DNA of 64,000 nt from Flavobacteria bacterium RIFCSPLOWO2_12_FULL_35_11 (GCA_001800975.1 MGWK01000011.1:1-64000); one strand, 5' to 3'. Positions 7,579 through 17,799 are shown, counted from the first letter of the stretch. Made by a program: numbers and translations. Notes: generated by a model from the sequence alone, not told the origin.

Positions 7579-10428
7579 ATGAAGATTCTACAACATTATA
7601 TTCAGGATACTTTATCCTTCATTTCCGAAAATGGATATGAAACCAACCATGCTAAATTCTTAAAATCAACTGCTGTTTTTTTAGCAAAGTTATTTGACGT
7701 TAATTGCGTATTGATTGATAAATATTCACCAAAAAAACCAACAGTTACTGAAACTGCAGTTGTATATTTCAAAGGAAATTTGTTACCAAACATCACCTAC
7801 AAATTAGAAAATACACCTTGTGAAAATGTAATCAACAATAAAGTATGCAGCTATTCAACCAATGTTAAGTCTCTTTTCCCAAAAGATGAATTATTGACGC
7901 AAATGAATGTCGACAGCTATATTGGAATCCCTTTATGGAGTTCAAATAAAGAGCCAATAGGATTAATTGCGCTTATGGATGACAAACCCATTATTGAAGA
8001 AAAAAATATTGAAACAGTATTAGGAATAATAGCAATAAAAATAGAAGAAGTCCTTGAAAAAATGTTTTTTGTGAGCCAATTAAATTTAAAAATTAAATCG
8101 TTAAAAATCGCAAAAGAGGTTGCTCAAGAGAATGAGGAAAAATTCAAAAAATTATCGAATCTTACATTTGAAGGAATTTTAATCCATGAAAAGGGTGTAG
8201 TAATTGATTGCAATGCTTCTTTTTTAAAAATGTTTGGATACAATCGTGAAGATTTAGTAGGCCATGATATTACAAAAATTATTTATCCAGAGAATTATCA
8301 TAAAATTATTGCTGAAAATAGAACTAAAAATGAGATACTTCCTTATGAAATTGAAGGTATTAAAAAAGACGGCACTGTTTTTCCAATTGAAATAGAAGCT
8401 AGAAATATTTCTGTCAAAGACAATAAAACATTTAGAGTTGCGGCTATTAGAGACATCACGGAACGTAAAAAATCTGAAGTTGAAAACAAAAAACGCTCCA
8501 TTGCGGTTGAACAAAGTGCAAATTCTATCGTTATTACTGACCCAAAAGGAAATATAGAATATACAAACTCAAAATTTACTGAAATAACAGGGTATACCGC
8601 CCAAGAAGTTATTGGAAAAAACCCAAGAATTTTAAATTCAGGAACGCAAACGAAAGAATTCTATTCACAGCTTTGGCAAACAATAGCTGCAGGGAATATT
8701 TGGAGTGGAGAATTTCAAAACAAAGCCAAAAATGGAAATCTTTACTGGGAACGAACAACTATTACACCTATTAAAAATGAAGTGGGTGAAATCTCATCTT
8801 ATTTAGCCATAAAAGAAGATATCAGTAAAAATAAAGAAGATGAAGAAAAGTTGTTAAAATCAAGTGCAGAAATTGAAAAAAGTGAGCGAAAATTTCGTGA
8901 ACTTTTTGAAAAATCGGGGGATGCCATATTAATCATTAAAAATGGAATCTTCACGGATTGTAATCAGGCAACTCTTGACTTGCTGGGTTACAAGAAATTT
9001 GAAGATGTTATAAATTCCCATCCCTCAAAATTATCACCTAAATTACAGCCAGACGGTTTAAAATCTTTTGAAAAAGCAGAAGAATTAATAAAAATTACAT
9101 TAAAAAAAGGCACACATCGTTTTGAATGGTGGCATTCCAAAAGCATTGGAGGCATATTTCCTGTTGAAGTTTTACTGACCACCATTGAGAACGAACCAAA
9201 TAATCAAGTAATTCATTGCGTTTGGAGGGACATTACCAAGCGTAAACAAGCTGAGCAGGACTTACTAATAGCCAAAGAAAAAGCAGAAGAAAGTGACCGG
9301 CTAAAAACGGAATTCATTCAAAATATGTCCCATGAAATAAGAACCCCAATGAACGGTATTTTAGGCTTTTCAGAATTATTGGATAACCCTATTTTATCAG
9401 TTGAAAAAAGAAAACACTTTATTGAAATTATTAAAAACAGCTCCAACCAATTGCTGCATATTATTGATGATATTTTGGAAATTTCGGAACTTGAAACGAA
9501 ACAAGTTAAGGTGGTAGAAAACACGGTTTGCTTGAATGACTTTTTATACGAATTGTTTACTGTTTTCAATATAAAAGTAACAAAAAATGAAACTTTTCTG
9601 ATTTTAAAAAAGGGACTTTCAAACCAAGAAAGCACCATACTTACCGATAAAAATAAGCTGAATAAAGTTTTAAGCAATTTGCTGGAAAACGCCTTAAAAT
9701 TTACAATTAGAGGCACAATAGAATTGGGATATTTACGAAAAGGAAATGAACTGGAAATTTTTGTAAAAGACAGCGGAATTGGAATAGACCCAGAAAAACA
9801 AGAACTCATTTTTGAACGATTTTCACAAGCAGAAAAGGACTTATCCAAAAATGTTGGAGGATTAGGGCTTGGACTCTCCATCGCAAAAGAAAATGCCGAG
9901 TTGTTGGGCGGAAAAATCTCAGTAATTTCAAAGTTGGGAGAAGGTGCCGCTTTTTTTGTTAACATACCGTATAAACCGATAAATTTGATTTTAAAAATTA
10001 AAAAAGAAAAAGAAAACCCCACTGTGAACAAAGAAAAATATACCATTTTAATCGCAGAAGATGAAGAAGTAAATTTTATGTTTTTAGAAATATTACTGGT
10101 GGATAAAATTAAACTTTCCTGCAATATAATTCACGCTAAAGACGGATTGGCAGCTGTTGAGTTTTGTAAAAACAACCCAGCCATTGAATTGGTTTTAATG
10201 GATATAAAAATGCCAAATATGAATGGGAACGAAGCGACAAAACTGATAAAAGAATTTCGCCCCAACTTGCCCATAATTGCGCAGACAGCTTATTCAACAA
10301 CTGAGGAAAGAGAGAACGCAATTTTAGCAGGTTGTAATGATTTTATAACAAAACCAATTAGCAAAGGCGCCTTGAACGATGTGATAAACACCTATTTATT
10401 CGCGAAGAAAATAAAGGAAACACCTTAA
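7579..10428 (+). CDS. GAF/PAS hybrid sensor histidine kinase-response regulator
   Basis: Cytoplasmic hybrid kinase of 949 residues with no membrane segment. In order it has: a GAF-like domain (about 20-160); a helical linker; three PAS domains (about 195-310, 310-430 and 440-560), each ending in DI(T/S)-type motifs; HisKA with MSHEIRTPMNG (His near 587); HATPase_c with NLLENALKFT, DSGIGID and GGLGLGLSIA; and a C-terminal receiver (about 820-940) with AEDEE, the phospho-acceptor VLMDIKMP, and KPIS. PAS2 contains a GNIWSGEFQNKAKNG motif also found in a PAS domain of the kinase at 57313-61752. With no output domain, it must signal through an HPt or another partner not in this window. Confidence 0.93.
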   Translation: MKILQHYIQDTLSFISENGYETNHAKFLKSTAVFLAKLFDVNCVLIDKYSPKKPTVTETAVVYFKGNLLPNITYKLENTPCENVINNKVCSYSTNVKSLFPKDELLTQMNVDSYIGIPLWSSNKEPIGLIALMDDKPIIEEKNIETVLGIIAIKIEEVLEKMFFVSQLNLKIKSLKIAKEVAQENEEKFKKLSNLTFEGILIHEKGVVIDCNASFLKMFGYNREDLVGHDITKIIYPENYHKIIAENRTKNEILPYEIEGIKKDGTVFPIEIEARNISVKDNKTFRVAAIRDITERKKSEVENKKRSIAVEQSANSIVITDPKGNIEYTNSKFTEITGYTAQEVIGKNPRILNSGTQTKEFYSQLWQTIAAGNIWSGEFQNKAKNGNLYWERTTITPIKNEVGEISSYLAIKEDISKNKEDEEKLLKSSAEIEKSERKFRELFEKSGDAILIIKNGIFTDCNQATLDLLGYKKFEDVINSHPSKLSPKLQPDGLKSFEKAEELIKITLKKGTHRFEWWHSKSIGGIFPVEVLLTTIENEPNNQVIHCVWRDITKRKQAEQDLLIAKEKAEESDRLKTEFIQNMSHEIRTPMNGILGFSELLDNPILSVEKRKHFIEIIKNSSNQLLHIIDDILEISELETKQVKVVENTVCLNDFLYELFTVFNIKVTKNETFLILKKGLSNQESTILTDKNKLNKVLSNLLENALKFTIRGTIELGYLRKGNELEIFVKDSGIGIDPEKQELIFERFSQAEKDLSKNVGGLGLGLSIAKENAELLGGKISVISKLGEGAAFFVNIPYKPINLILKIKKEKENPTVNKEKYTILIAEDEEVNFMFLEILLVDKIKLSCNIIHAKDGLAAVEFCKNNPAIELVLMDIKMPNMNGNEATKLIKEFRPNLPIIAQTAYSTTEERENAILAGCNDFITKPISKGALNDVINTYLFAKKIKETP

Positions 10429-10466
10429 ATAATTAACAAGAAGTTATTTTAAAGCGCTAGTTTAAA

Positions 10467-11543
10467 CTAAAATAGCAGACAAGATGGCGTTGGAGAATCT
10501 AAACTATTTAAAAAAGTTAAATACCCAGTTTTTCTGTCTACACTAAAAACACCAATATTTTTGCTTCTCTGGTTGGCAACCAACAAATAATTTCCGTCTG
10601 GAGATAACGTAAAATTGCGTGGCCAATCTCCATTGGTGCTTAAGGTTTGTGTTTTTTGAAGTTCCCCGTTTTTTTTGTTTATTTTAAACACCGCAATACT
10701 GTTTTCTCCTCGGTTGGATCCGTATAAAAACTGTCCGTCTTTTGACAAATGAATATCGGCACAAAAACTTTTTCCGTCAAATCCAGCATTCAATGTGGTG
10801 ATGTTTTGAACAAAATCGTAGCTGTCTTTTTTCTTCTTCAATACAGAAATTGTAGAATTTAATTCGTTGATCACATAGATAAATTTACCTTTTTTTGAGA
10901 TTTCAAAATGCCGCGGTCCTGCATTGTTGGGAACTTCATAATTGGCTTTTAATTGAAATTTATGATCGGCATTTGCCAGTTGATATTGGGAAAAATTGCT
11001 GAGGCCAAGGTCGGCAATAAAAAGGTTGTTTTTAAAAAATTTGGCCGAATGTGCGTGTGATTGCTTAGCTTCTTTGTTGTGATCTATGACTTGTGTTGCG
11101 GGTGTAATTTCGCCATTTTTTGATATTGAATGCAAAGAAACAGTTCCACCGGTATAATTGGAAACGGCAACTTTGGAATTGTCTTTATTCAACTGAATAT
11201 GGCAAGGATGTGCACCGTTGCTGCTCACTTTATTGATAAATTTGAGCGTTCCGTCTTTTTCTGTGGAATAAGCATTTACAAAGCCGCTTTTTGCCCCTTT
11301 AAAGTTGTCAACTTCGCCAACCGAATACATAAATTTTTTGTCGGATGAAAAGGTGATAAATGACGGATTTACGGCTTCAATAGCCAATTTTTTATTGGTG
11401 AGTTCACCAGTTTTCAAGTTAAAATTGTAAAGATAAATTCCTTCACTGTTTGCGTCTGTATAAGTGCCAACGTACAATGGAATGTTTTGGGCAGTTGCAA
11501 GAATAGAACTAATCAATAAAACAGCTAAGAAGTATGGTTTCAT
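10467..11543 (-). CDS. Lactonase-family seven-bladed beta-propeller protein
   Basis: Exported protein of 358 residues with a signal peptide (about 1-18, cleavage near ATAQ). The mature part starts LYVGTYTDANSEGIYLYNF, typical of the lactonase/YbhE family related to 6-phosphogluconolactonase. It carries repeated propeller blades with conserved AHPCHIQ, GPRHFEI and NWPRNF-like segments (here GDWPRNFTLSPDG). Because it carries a signal peptide, a periplasmic sugar-lactone or related role is more likely than the cytosolic pentose-phosphate step. It follows the 133-residue hypothetical gene by 21 bases in the same direction. Confidence 0.88.
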   Translation of the reverse strand: MKPYFLAVLLISSILATAQNIPLYVGTYTDANSEGIYLYNFNLKTGELTNKKLAIEAVNPSFITFSSDKKFMYSVGEVDNFKGAKSGFVNAYSTEKDGTLKFINKVSSNGAHPCHIQLNKDNSKVAVSNYTGGTVSLHSISKNGEITPATQVIDHNKEAKQSHAHSAKFFKNNLFIADLGLSNFSQYQLANADHKFQLKANYEVPNNAGPRHFEISKKGKFIYVINELNSTISVLKKKKDSYDFVQNITTLNAGFDGKSFCADIHLSKDGQFLYGSNRGENSIAVFKINKKNGELQKTQTLSTNGDWPRNFTLSPDGNYLLVANQRSKNIGVFSVDRKTGYLTFLNSLDSPTPSCLLF

Positions 11544-11564
11544 CTTTAAATTTTTATTGGATAT

Positions 11565-11966
11565 TTACTTTGCTAAGATACCTCGCTTATTTAACAAAGG
11601 AATCATACGTAATGCGCTTTCTTTTATGGTTCCTTTTTCAAACAAGTATTTTTTGTCGAACATCGCATTTCCTTCAAAAAAGGTAACATTAAAAAAATTG
11701 GAAAGTTTTAAAACAGCTTCTTGAATCAATTCAACTTTTGCAAAGGATTTTGCAGGAAGTTTTTCAATTTTATGACGTAATAATGAAGTTTCTGTCAGTT
11801 GGTCTTCATCATAACCTTTTGAAACTACCAACACCATTTCTAAATCAACTTCTTTATTGTTAATGATATAAGCATTCCAATCTTCACACTGAAAAATGTC
11901 GTTGTATTCTTTCACAATGGCCATAAAAACCTCAGTAACTTCGGGAATTTGGATGTCGGTTTTCAT
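11565..11966 (-). CDS. Conserved hypothetical protein
   Basis: Protein of 133 residues that I do not recognise. It is soluble and acidic, with no signal peptide or membrane segment. The middle (residues 25-60) has a beta-rich stretch (WNAYIINNKEVDLEMVLVVSKGYD) and the C-terminal half is mixed helix/strand ending MIPLLNKRGILAK. It lies 21 bases upstream of the lactonase-fold gene and may be co-transcribed with it. Codon use resembles its neighbours, which supports a real gene. Confidence 0.8.
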   Translation of the reverse strand: MKTDIQIPEVTEVFMAIVKEYNDIFQCEDWNAYIINNKEVDLEMVLVVSKGYDEDQLTETSLLRHKIEKLPAKSFAKVELIQEAVLKLSNFFNVTFFEGNAMFDKKYLFEKGTIKESALRMIPLLNKRGILAK

Positions 11967-12053
11967 TCTTTTGATATCAGGAATCAGGTATTGGGTATTA
12001 AAATTTTTAAGTTACTTATAACATTTAACTTTTTAACTTCTAACGAACGTAGT

Positions 12054-13073
12054 TTAATAAACCGATTTAAACTGTTCTAAAAATCGAACGTCGTTTTCGT
12101 AAAACATTCTGATATCAGGAATTTGGTATAATAACATCGCAATGCGTTCAATGCCCATTCCAAATGCGTACCCAGAATAAATTTCAGGATCGATGTTGGT
12201 GTTTTTAAGCACATTTGGATCTACCATTCCGCAACCCATAATTTCAAGCCAACCTGTTCCCTTGGTAATTTTATAATCGGTTTCTGTTTCCAGTCCCCAA
12301 TAAATATCAACTTCAGCGCTTGGCTCTGTAAACGGAAAATAAGAAGGGCGCAAGCGTATTTTGGATTTTCCGAACATTTCTTTGGTAAAATACAACAGCG
12401 TTTGTTTTAAATCGGCAAAAGAAACGTCAGTGTCAATATACAAACCCTCCACTTGGTGAAAAATGCAATGTGCACGTGCCGAAATATCTTCATTTCTAAA
12501 AACGCGTCCGGGAGAAATGGTGCGAATTGGCGGTTTATGACTTTCCATATAACGCACCTGAACAGATGAAGTATGCGTGCGCAATAAAATATCTGGGTTT
12601 TTTTCAATAAAAAAGGTGTCCTGCATATCACGTGCCGGATGGTATTCGGGCAAATTCAATGCGGTAAAATTGTGCCAGTCATCTTCAATTTCCGGACCTT
12701 CAGAAACGGTAAAACCAATGCGTGAAAACACATCGATAATTTTGTTTCTCACCAAAGATATTGGATGGCGCGAACCCAATTCAATAGGTTCGGCAGGGCG
12801 CGTTAAATCACCATAAATCCCTTTTTGCTCGCTCGAATTTTCTAACACTTCCTTTAACTGGTCAACTTTATCCTGCGCTGCATCTTTTAACGTATTTAAT
12901 GCCTGTCCAAACTCTTTTCTTTCTGCTGGAGCTACGTTTTTAAATTCAACAAATAAATCGTTAAGCAATCCTTTTTTGCCTAAAAATTTAATTCTGAAAG
13001 ATTCAATTTCATCTTTGGAAGTGGTATTAAATGCCAATACTTCACCAATCAGTTCTTTTACTTTAGCTAACAT
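12054..13073 (-). CDS. pheS: Phenylalanine--tRNA ligase alpha subunit
   Basis: Charges tRNA-Phe as the catalytic alpha chain of the alpha2-beta2 enzyme. At 339 residues it is full length. The N-terminal coiled-coil region (1-90) is followed by class II motifs: [23 protein letters not shown], the motif 2 region [22 protein letters not shown], and motif 3 [16 protein letters not shown]. The pheT partner is not adjacent, as is common in flavobacteria. A TAnnTTTG promoter element lies 20 bases upstream. Confidence 0.97.
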   Translation of the reverse strand: MLAKVKELIGEVLAFNTTSKDEIESFRIKFLGKKGLLNDLFVEFKNVAPAERKEFGQALNTLKDAAQDKVDQLKEVLENSSEQKGIYGDLTRPAEPIELGSRHPISLVRNKIIDVFSRIGFTVSEGPEIEDDWHNFTALNLPEYHPARDMQDTFFIEKNPDILLRTHTSSVQVRYMESHKPPIRTISPGRVFRNEDISARAHCIFHQVEGLYIDTDVSFADLKQTLLYFTKEMFGKSKIRLRPSYFPFTEPSAEVDIYWGLETETDYKITKGTGWLEIMGCGMVDPNVLKNTNIDPEIYSGYAFGMGIERIAMLLYQIPDIRMFYENDVRFLEQFKSVY

Positions 13074-13092
13074 TATACAGAAAATTAGGATG

Positions 13093-13100
13093 CAAATTTA
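13093..13100 (-). promoter_or_regulatory. Bacteroidota -7 element for pheS
   Basis: TAAATTTG on the minus strand fits TAnnTTTG and ends 19 bases before the pheS ATG. Confidence 0.5.
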
Positions 13101-13199
13101 CATAATTTTATTTTTATAAAATTGAATTAATCTTTTGAAAAACATTAAAATTCACGGTGAAAATGATATCTTGCATTTGAAAATAAATGTCCTTAAAAA

Positions 13200-16100
13200 A
13201 TGAACAGAAATCCGCTGCCCGATTTAAAGAATTATGAGTTTGAAGAGGTTGCATTTAACCAATTAATGCAAAACAGAATTAACAAAGTGCTCATAGTTTG
13301 TTCTAACTACGATTATTATATGTTGGAGGAAGACGGCCGGATTGACGAACGTATTTTTAATGAATATATGGCGCTGAATTTAAGATATCCGCCAAGTTTT
13401 ATTCACGCCAACTCCGCCAAAAGAGCGATAGGAATGTTGAGTTCCGATAAAATTGATTTGGTTATTACCTGGTTAGATATTGGCAACTACAAGGCTTTTG
13501 AAACTTCAAAATTGATAAAAGAGTCTTTTCCCACAATACCAATTGCTGCCCTAAGCCATTATTCTTCTGAATTAAGAAAAAAAGTGCTGAGCGAAAATAC
13601 AGGAATTATCGATTTTGTATTTCATTGGAACGGCAATGTTGACATTTTTTTGGCCATTATAAAACTTACCGAAGACCGGATGAATGCCGAAAAGGACATC
13701 AATCAAATTGGTGTTAAGGCCATTTTGCTGGTGGAAGATTCCTTGAAATTTTACTCGAGGTATTTGCCCATTATGTACAAAATTATATTAAAACAAACGC
13801 GTTCATTTATGTCTGAAGGCTTAAATGAACACAGGGCAATGATGTTGATGAGAGGCCGTCCAAAAATTTTGCTGGCAACAAACTATGAAGAGGGATTGTC
13901 TCTTTTTGAAAAGTACAAGCACAATTTGTTGGGGATTATTTCAGATGTTAGTTATTTTAAAGATGGAAAACGAGATCCTGATGCAGGGTTTGAATTTTTA
14001 AAATATGTAAGAAGTTTGGAACGCTATTTTCCGTTTTTGGTGCAATCTTCAGATAAAAATAATGAAAAATTGGCGCTGGAACTGAAAGGAAAATTTTTAT
14101 ACAAGCACTCTGAAACATTAGGCAAGGAAATAAAAAATTACATCACTAAATATTTTTCGTTTGGGGCTTTTGAATTTTGGGATCCTTTTCAAATGAAAGT
14201 TTTGGCAACGGTAGAAGATTTAAACAGTTTTCAAAGAGCATTAACTACGGTAACTTTAGAGTCTATAGTTTATCATGCCAAAAGGAGTGAATATTCAAAA
14301 TGGTTAAGGTCGAGGGCGCTTTTTCCATTGGCCAATTTATTTAGCAATGTAGAATATGAGGATTTTGACGATCCGGAAGAAATCAGAGATTTTTTACTTA
14401 GAGCCATTAAAGCCTATCGAATATACAGATCAAGAGGCGTTATTTCAAAATTCAGCAAAAACACTTACGATGAATATTTAGGGTTTGCGAGAATTGGAGA
14501 AGGATCTTTGGGAGGAAAAGGGAGAGGCTTGGCATTTATAGATTCGTTTTTGAAACGCCATAAATTGTTCAATAAATACAAGGAAGTCAATATTTGTATT
14601 CCACGCACTGTAGTGTTAAGTACGGAAGTATTTGATGAGTTTATGGAAAAACATGAACTGATAGGATTTGTGGCCGATTGTAATGATGATGAAGAAATAT
14701 TAAATAAATTTATTTCAAAACCATTGCCAAAATGGGTAATAGAAGATATTAAGGTTTTTTTAAACGTAAGCAAATCACCTATTGCAGTGCGCTCTTCCAG
14801 TGTTTTGGAAGATTCCCACTATCAACCGTTTGCCGGCGTATTTTCTACCTATATGATACCAAATACAGACAAAGAAAGAATGGTGGACATGGTTGCCAGC
14901 GCCATTAAGTCGGTTATGGCATCTGCTTTTTTTCAAAACAGCAAAATATATTTAAAAGCAACTTCCCATACCATTGAAGAGGATAAAATGGCGGTGATTT
15001 TACAGGAAGTTACCGGAAAACAATATGATGATGTTTATTATCCGAACATTTCCGGTGTTGCCCGTTCCATAAATTTTTATCCGATTGACCAGGAATTGCC
15101 CAATGAAGGTACTGCAAATATTGCGTTAGGGTTGGGTGAAATTATTGTTGGCGGCGGAAACACTTTGCGATTTTCGCCCTACCATCCAAAAAAGGTGCTG
15201 CAACTCTCCAATCCGGGCTCTACCCAGCGCGACACGCAGCAATATTTTTTTGGATTAGATATGAATCCTGACAGTTATGTCGCTTCAACCAGCGAAGCCA
15301 TCAATAAAAAGAAAATTTCCATCAGAAATGCCGAAAAACATGGTTCTTTAAAATTTGTGGCTTCCACCTACGATTTACAAAACAACATCATCAAACCCGG
15401 CGTTTTACACGATGGCATTCGCGTGATTACTTTTGATAACATCTTAAAATACAACACCTTTCCGTTACCCGAAATTCTGCAAGATTTATTGCGTATTGGG
15501 CAACGTGAAATGCGAAACCCTATTGAAATGGAGTTTGCCGTAAATTTGGATGTTCCGCAGGGGCAGCCAAAAGAATTTAGCTTTTTGCAAATCAGGCCTA
15601 TTATTGAGAGCATCGAAACCCTGAGCACACTTCCTGAGAAGTTTGATGTTGAAGATACCATAATTTATTCGGAATCGGCTTTGGGTAATGGAAATTATGA
15701 GAATATTCACGATCTTATTTACGTTAAACCTGAAACTTTTAACGCTGCAAATACAAGAAAAATAGCCGAAGCTGTTGAGCAAATCAATAAAAAATTCGCA
15801 GAAAAGGACAAAAACTATATTTTAGTCGGGCCCGGCAGATGGGGTTCAAGCGATCCATGGTTGGGAATTCCTGTGATTTGGCCGCAAATAGCATCAGCCA
15901 AAATAATTGTGGAAGCCGGACTTAATAATTTTAGAATTGATCCAAGCCAGGGAACACACTTTTTCCAAAATTTAACGTCTTTTAAAGTGGGTTATTTAAC
16001 CATAAACCCTTTTATGGATGATGGATTTTTTAATTTGGATTATTTAAACAAACAAAAGGCGATTTATGAAGATGACTATTTAAGGCATGTTCGTTTTAAA

Positions 16101-16232
16101 GAACCATTAACCGTTATTATCGAGGGAAAAAGCAATAAGGCAGCAATTTTTAAGGAAGGGATTAAGCCAAACAGGTTTCAAAATTCCTCAGAAAAATTAA
16201 ACGACGATGTGCCTCCTGGAGGTTTTATGTAA
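13200..16232 (+). CDS. Receiver-like / PEP-pyruvate-binding (PPDK_N) domain protein
   Basis: Protein of 1010 residues. Residues 28-160 form a degenerate receiver-like fold without the paired acidic residues. Residues 172-320 form a second receiver-like domain with VEDS (Asp180) and a possible phospho-acceptor Asp249 in IISDVSYF. From about 430 a PPDK_N ATP/pyruvate-binding domain begins (GSLGGKGRG 435-443; VRSSSVLEDSHYQPFAGVF). The phosphohistidine swivelling domain and PEP-binding TIM barrel of PEP synthase/PPDK are absent. Instead there is a family-specific C-terminal part with VGPGRWGSSDPWLG and DPSQGTHFF. It is annotated in relatives simply as PEP/pyruvate-binding domain protein. It is unlikely to be a complete PEP synthase and may be a regulatory or phosphotransfer enzyme. 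It is transcribed alone and ends in a strong terminator. Confidence 0.85.
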   Translation: MNRNPLPDLKNYEFEEVAFNQLMQNRINKVLIVCSNYDYYMLEEDGRIDERIFNEYMALNLRYPPSFIHANSAKRAIGMLSSDKIDLVITWLDIGNYKAFETSKLIKESFPTIPIAALSHYSSELRKKVLSENTGIIDFVFHWNGNVDIFLAIIKLTEDRMNAEKDINQIGVKAILLVEDSLKFYSRYLPIMYKIILKQTRSFMSEGLNEHRAMMLMRGRPKILLATNYEEGLSLFEKYKHNLLGIISDVSYFKDGKRDPDAGFEFLKYVRSLERYFPFLVQSSDKNNEKLALELKGKFLYKHSETLGKEIKNYITKYFSFGAFEFWDPFQMKVLATVEDLNSFQRALTTVTLESIVYHAKRSEYSKWLRSRALFPLANLFSNVEYEDFDDPEEIRDFLLRAIKAYRIYRSRGVISKFSKNTYDEYLGFARIGEGSLGGKGRGLAFIDSFLKRHKLFNKYKEVNICIPRTVVLSTEVFDEFMEKHELIGFVADCNDDEEILNKFISKPLPKWVIEDIKVFLNVSKSPIAVRSSSVLEDSHYQPFAGVFSTYMIPNTDKERMVDMVASAIKSVMASAFFQNSKIYLKATSHTIEEDKMAVILQEVTGKQYDDVYYPNISGVARSINFYPIDQELPNEGTANIALGLGEIIVGGGNTLRFSPYHPKKVLQLSNPGSTQRDTQQYFFGLDMNPDSYVASTSEAINKKKISIRNAEKHGSLKFVASTYDLQNNIIKPGVLHDGIRVITFDNILKYNTFPLPEILQDLLRIGQREMRNPIEMEFAVNLDVPQGQPKEFSFLQIRPIIESIETLSTLPEKFDVEDTIIYSESALGNGNYENIHDLIYVKPETFNAANTRKIAEAVEQINKKFAEKDKNYILVGPGRWGSSDPWLGIPVIWPQIASAKIIVEAGLNNFRIDPSQGTHFFQNLTSFKVGYLTINPFMDDGFFNLDYLNKQKAIYEDDYLRHVRFKEPLTVIIEGKSNKAAIFKEGIKPNRFQNSSEKLNDDVPPGGFM

Positions 16233-16282
16233 AAAATCAATTTGAAAATTTAGAAAGAATGGAGGGAAAATCCGTTGTTTTT

Positions 16283-16320
16283 ATAGCGCAAAAAGGTCTT
16301 TTTTGCGCTATTTGTTTTTA
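16283..16320 (+). terminator. Terminator after the PPDK_N protein gene
   Basis: A 12-bp perfect stem (ATAGCGCAAAAA / TTTTTGCGCTAT) with a five-base loop is followed by a T-rich run, about 50 bases after the stop. Confidence 0.85.
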
Positions 16321-16399
16321 TTCAGCGAAAACGTTTGAGAAAAATGCGAAAATAAAAAATAATTGACCTTTTTTTAATTAAAAATTAATATAATATCCG

Positions 16400-16407
16400 T
16401 AATTTTG
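16400..16407 (+). promoter_or_regulatory. Bacteroidota -7 element for gdhA
   Basis: TAATTTTG fits TAnnTTTG and lies 54 bases before the gdhA ATG, implying a leader of roughly 45-50 bases. Confidence 0.45.
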
Positions 16408-16461
16408 CACCTGATTATTTAAATATTTAATAAATTTCACATACGATTAAACTATATTATT

Positions 16462-17799
16462 ATGAATGTAAAAAATATATTGACTAACCTTGAAACCAAA
16501 CATCCCGGTGAAAAGGAGTATTTGCAGGCTGTTCAGGAAGTGTTAGAATCAATTAAAACAATTTATGATGAAAATCCTCAATATGAGGCTGCTAAAATTA
16601 TTGAACGATTGGTAGAACCAGACCGAATTTTAACTTTTAGAGTTTCTTGGGTAGATGATGAAGGAAATGTTCAGATCAACTTAGGACACAGAATACAATT
16701 TAACAATGCAATTGGACCATACAAAGGTGGTATCCGTCTTCACCCAAGTGTAAATTTAAGCATCCTTAAATTTTTAGGATTCGAGCAAACATTTAAAAAT
16801 GCCTTAACAACGTTGCCAATGGGTGGCGCTAAAGGAGGATCTGATTTCAATCCGAAAGGAAAATCAGATGCGGAAATTATGCGTTTTTGTCAAGCCTTTA
16901 TGTTAGAGTTATGGCGCGTTATTGGCCCTAACCAAGACGTTCCCGCAGGAGATATTGGAACAGGTGGTAGAGAAATAGGCTTTATGTACGGAATGTATAA
17001 AAAATTACAATTTGAAAATTCAGGTGTTTTCACCGGTAAAGGGTTAAATTGGGGCGGAAGTTTAATAAGACCGGAAGCAACAGGTTTTGGAGCAACTTAT
17101 TTTACAAATGAAATGCTTTCAACAAAAAACGACACTTTTAAAGGTAAAACTGTTTCTGTTTCAGGTTTTGGTAATGTGGCTTGGGGTGTTGCCCTAAAAG
17201 TTACCGAACTTGGAGGTAAAGTAGTTACCATTTCTGGTCCTGACGGTTATATTTATGATGAAAGAGGTTTAGATGCCGAAAAAATCGATTATTTATTGAT
17301 GCTTAGAGCTTCAAACAATGACATCGTTTCTCCTTATGCTGAGGTATTTCCGGAAGCTAAATTTGTTGCGGGTAAAAAACCTTGGGAAGTTGCAGTTGAT
17401 ATTGCAATGCCTAGCGCAACCCAAAATGAATTAAATGGTGAGGACGCAAAATTATTGATTGCAAATGGCGTAAAATATATTGCAGAAGTATCCAATATGG
17501 GATGTACTCCTGAAGCGATTGATTTATTTCACAAACATAAACTTCCATTTGGCCCTGGAAAGGCAGTTAATGCAGGAGGTGTTGGCGTATCTGGTTTAGA
17601 GATGTCACAAAATGCAATGAAATTAAACTGGACTGGTGAAGAAGTAGATGCCAAATTGCATCAAATTATGTCTTCTATTCACATTGCCTGTACAAAATTC
17701 GGAACTGAAAATGATGGATACATCAACTATGTTAAAGGAGCGAACATTGCTGGCTTTATAAAAGTTGCCGATGCGATGCTAGATCAAGGTATTATCTAA
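16462..17799 (+). CDS. gdhA: NADP-specific glutamate dehydrogenase
   Basis: Hexameric glutamate dehydrogenase that assimilates ammonium by reductive amination of 2-oxoglutarate. Its 445 residues match the NADP-type class (E. coli GdhA 447). It shows the substrate region YKGGIRLHPSVN, the catalytic-lysine motif PMGGAKGGSDF, DVPAGDIGTGGREIGFM, the Rossmann segment SGFGNVAWG, and the C-terminal NAGGVGVSGLEMSQN. It has its own promoter element and a perfect terminator, so it is a single-gene unit. Confidence 0.97.
   Translation: MNVKNILTNLETKHPGEKEYLQAVQEVLESIKTIYDENPQYEAAKIIERLVEPDRILTFRVSWVDDEGNVQINLGHRIQFNNAIGPYKGGIRLHPSVNLSILKFLGFEQTFKNALTTLPMGGAKGGSDFNPKGKSDAEIMRFCQAFMLELWRVIGPNQDVPAGDIGTGGREIGFMYGMYKKLQFENSGVFTGKGLNWGGSLIRPEATGFGATYFTNEMLSTKNDTFKGKTVSVSGFGNVAWGVALKVTELGGKVVTISGPDGYIYDERGLDAEKIDYLLMLRASNNDIVSPYAEVFPEAKFVAGKKPWEVAVDIAMPSATQNELNGEDAKLLIANGVKYIAEVSNMGCTPEAIDLFHKHKLPFGPGKAVNAGGVGVSGLEMSQNAMKLNWTGEEVDAKLHQIMSSIHIACTKFGTENDGYINYVKGANIAGFIKVADAMLDQGII

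Noticed and set aside
9318-10124. A 268-codon open frame on the minus strand inside the GAF/PAS hybrid kinase
   Set aside because: It runs opposite well-supported HisKA, ATPase and receiver motifs. Its product is Ser/Phe-rich, typical of antisense frames in AT-rich genes, with no recognisable domain.
13200-16232. Phosphoenolpyruvate synthase (ppsA)
   Set aside because: The phosphohistidine and PEP-binding domains are missing; only the ATP/pyruvate-binding domain is shared.
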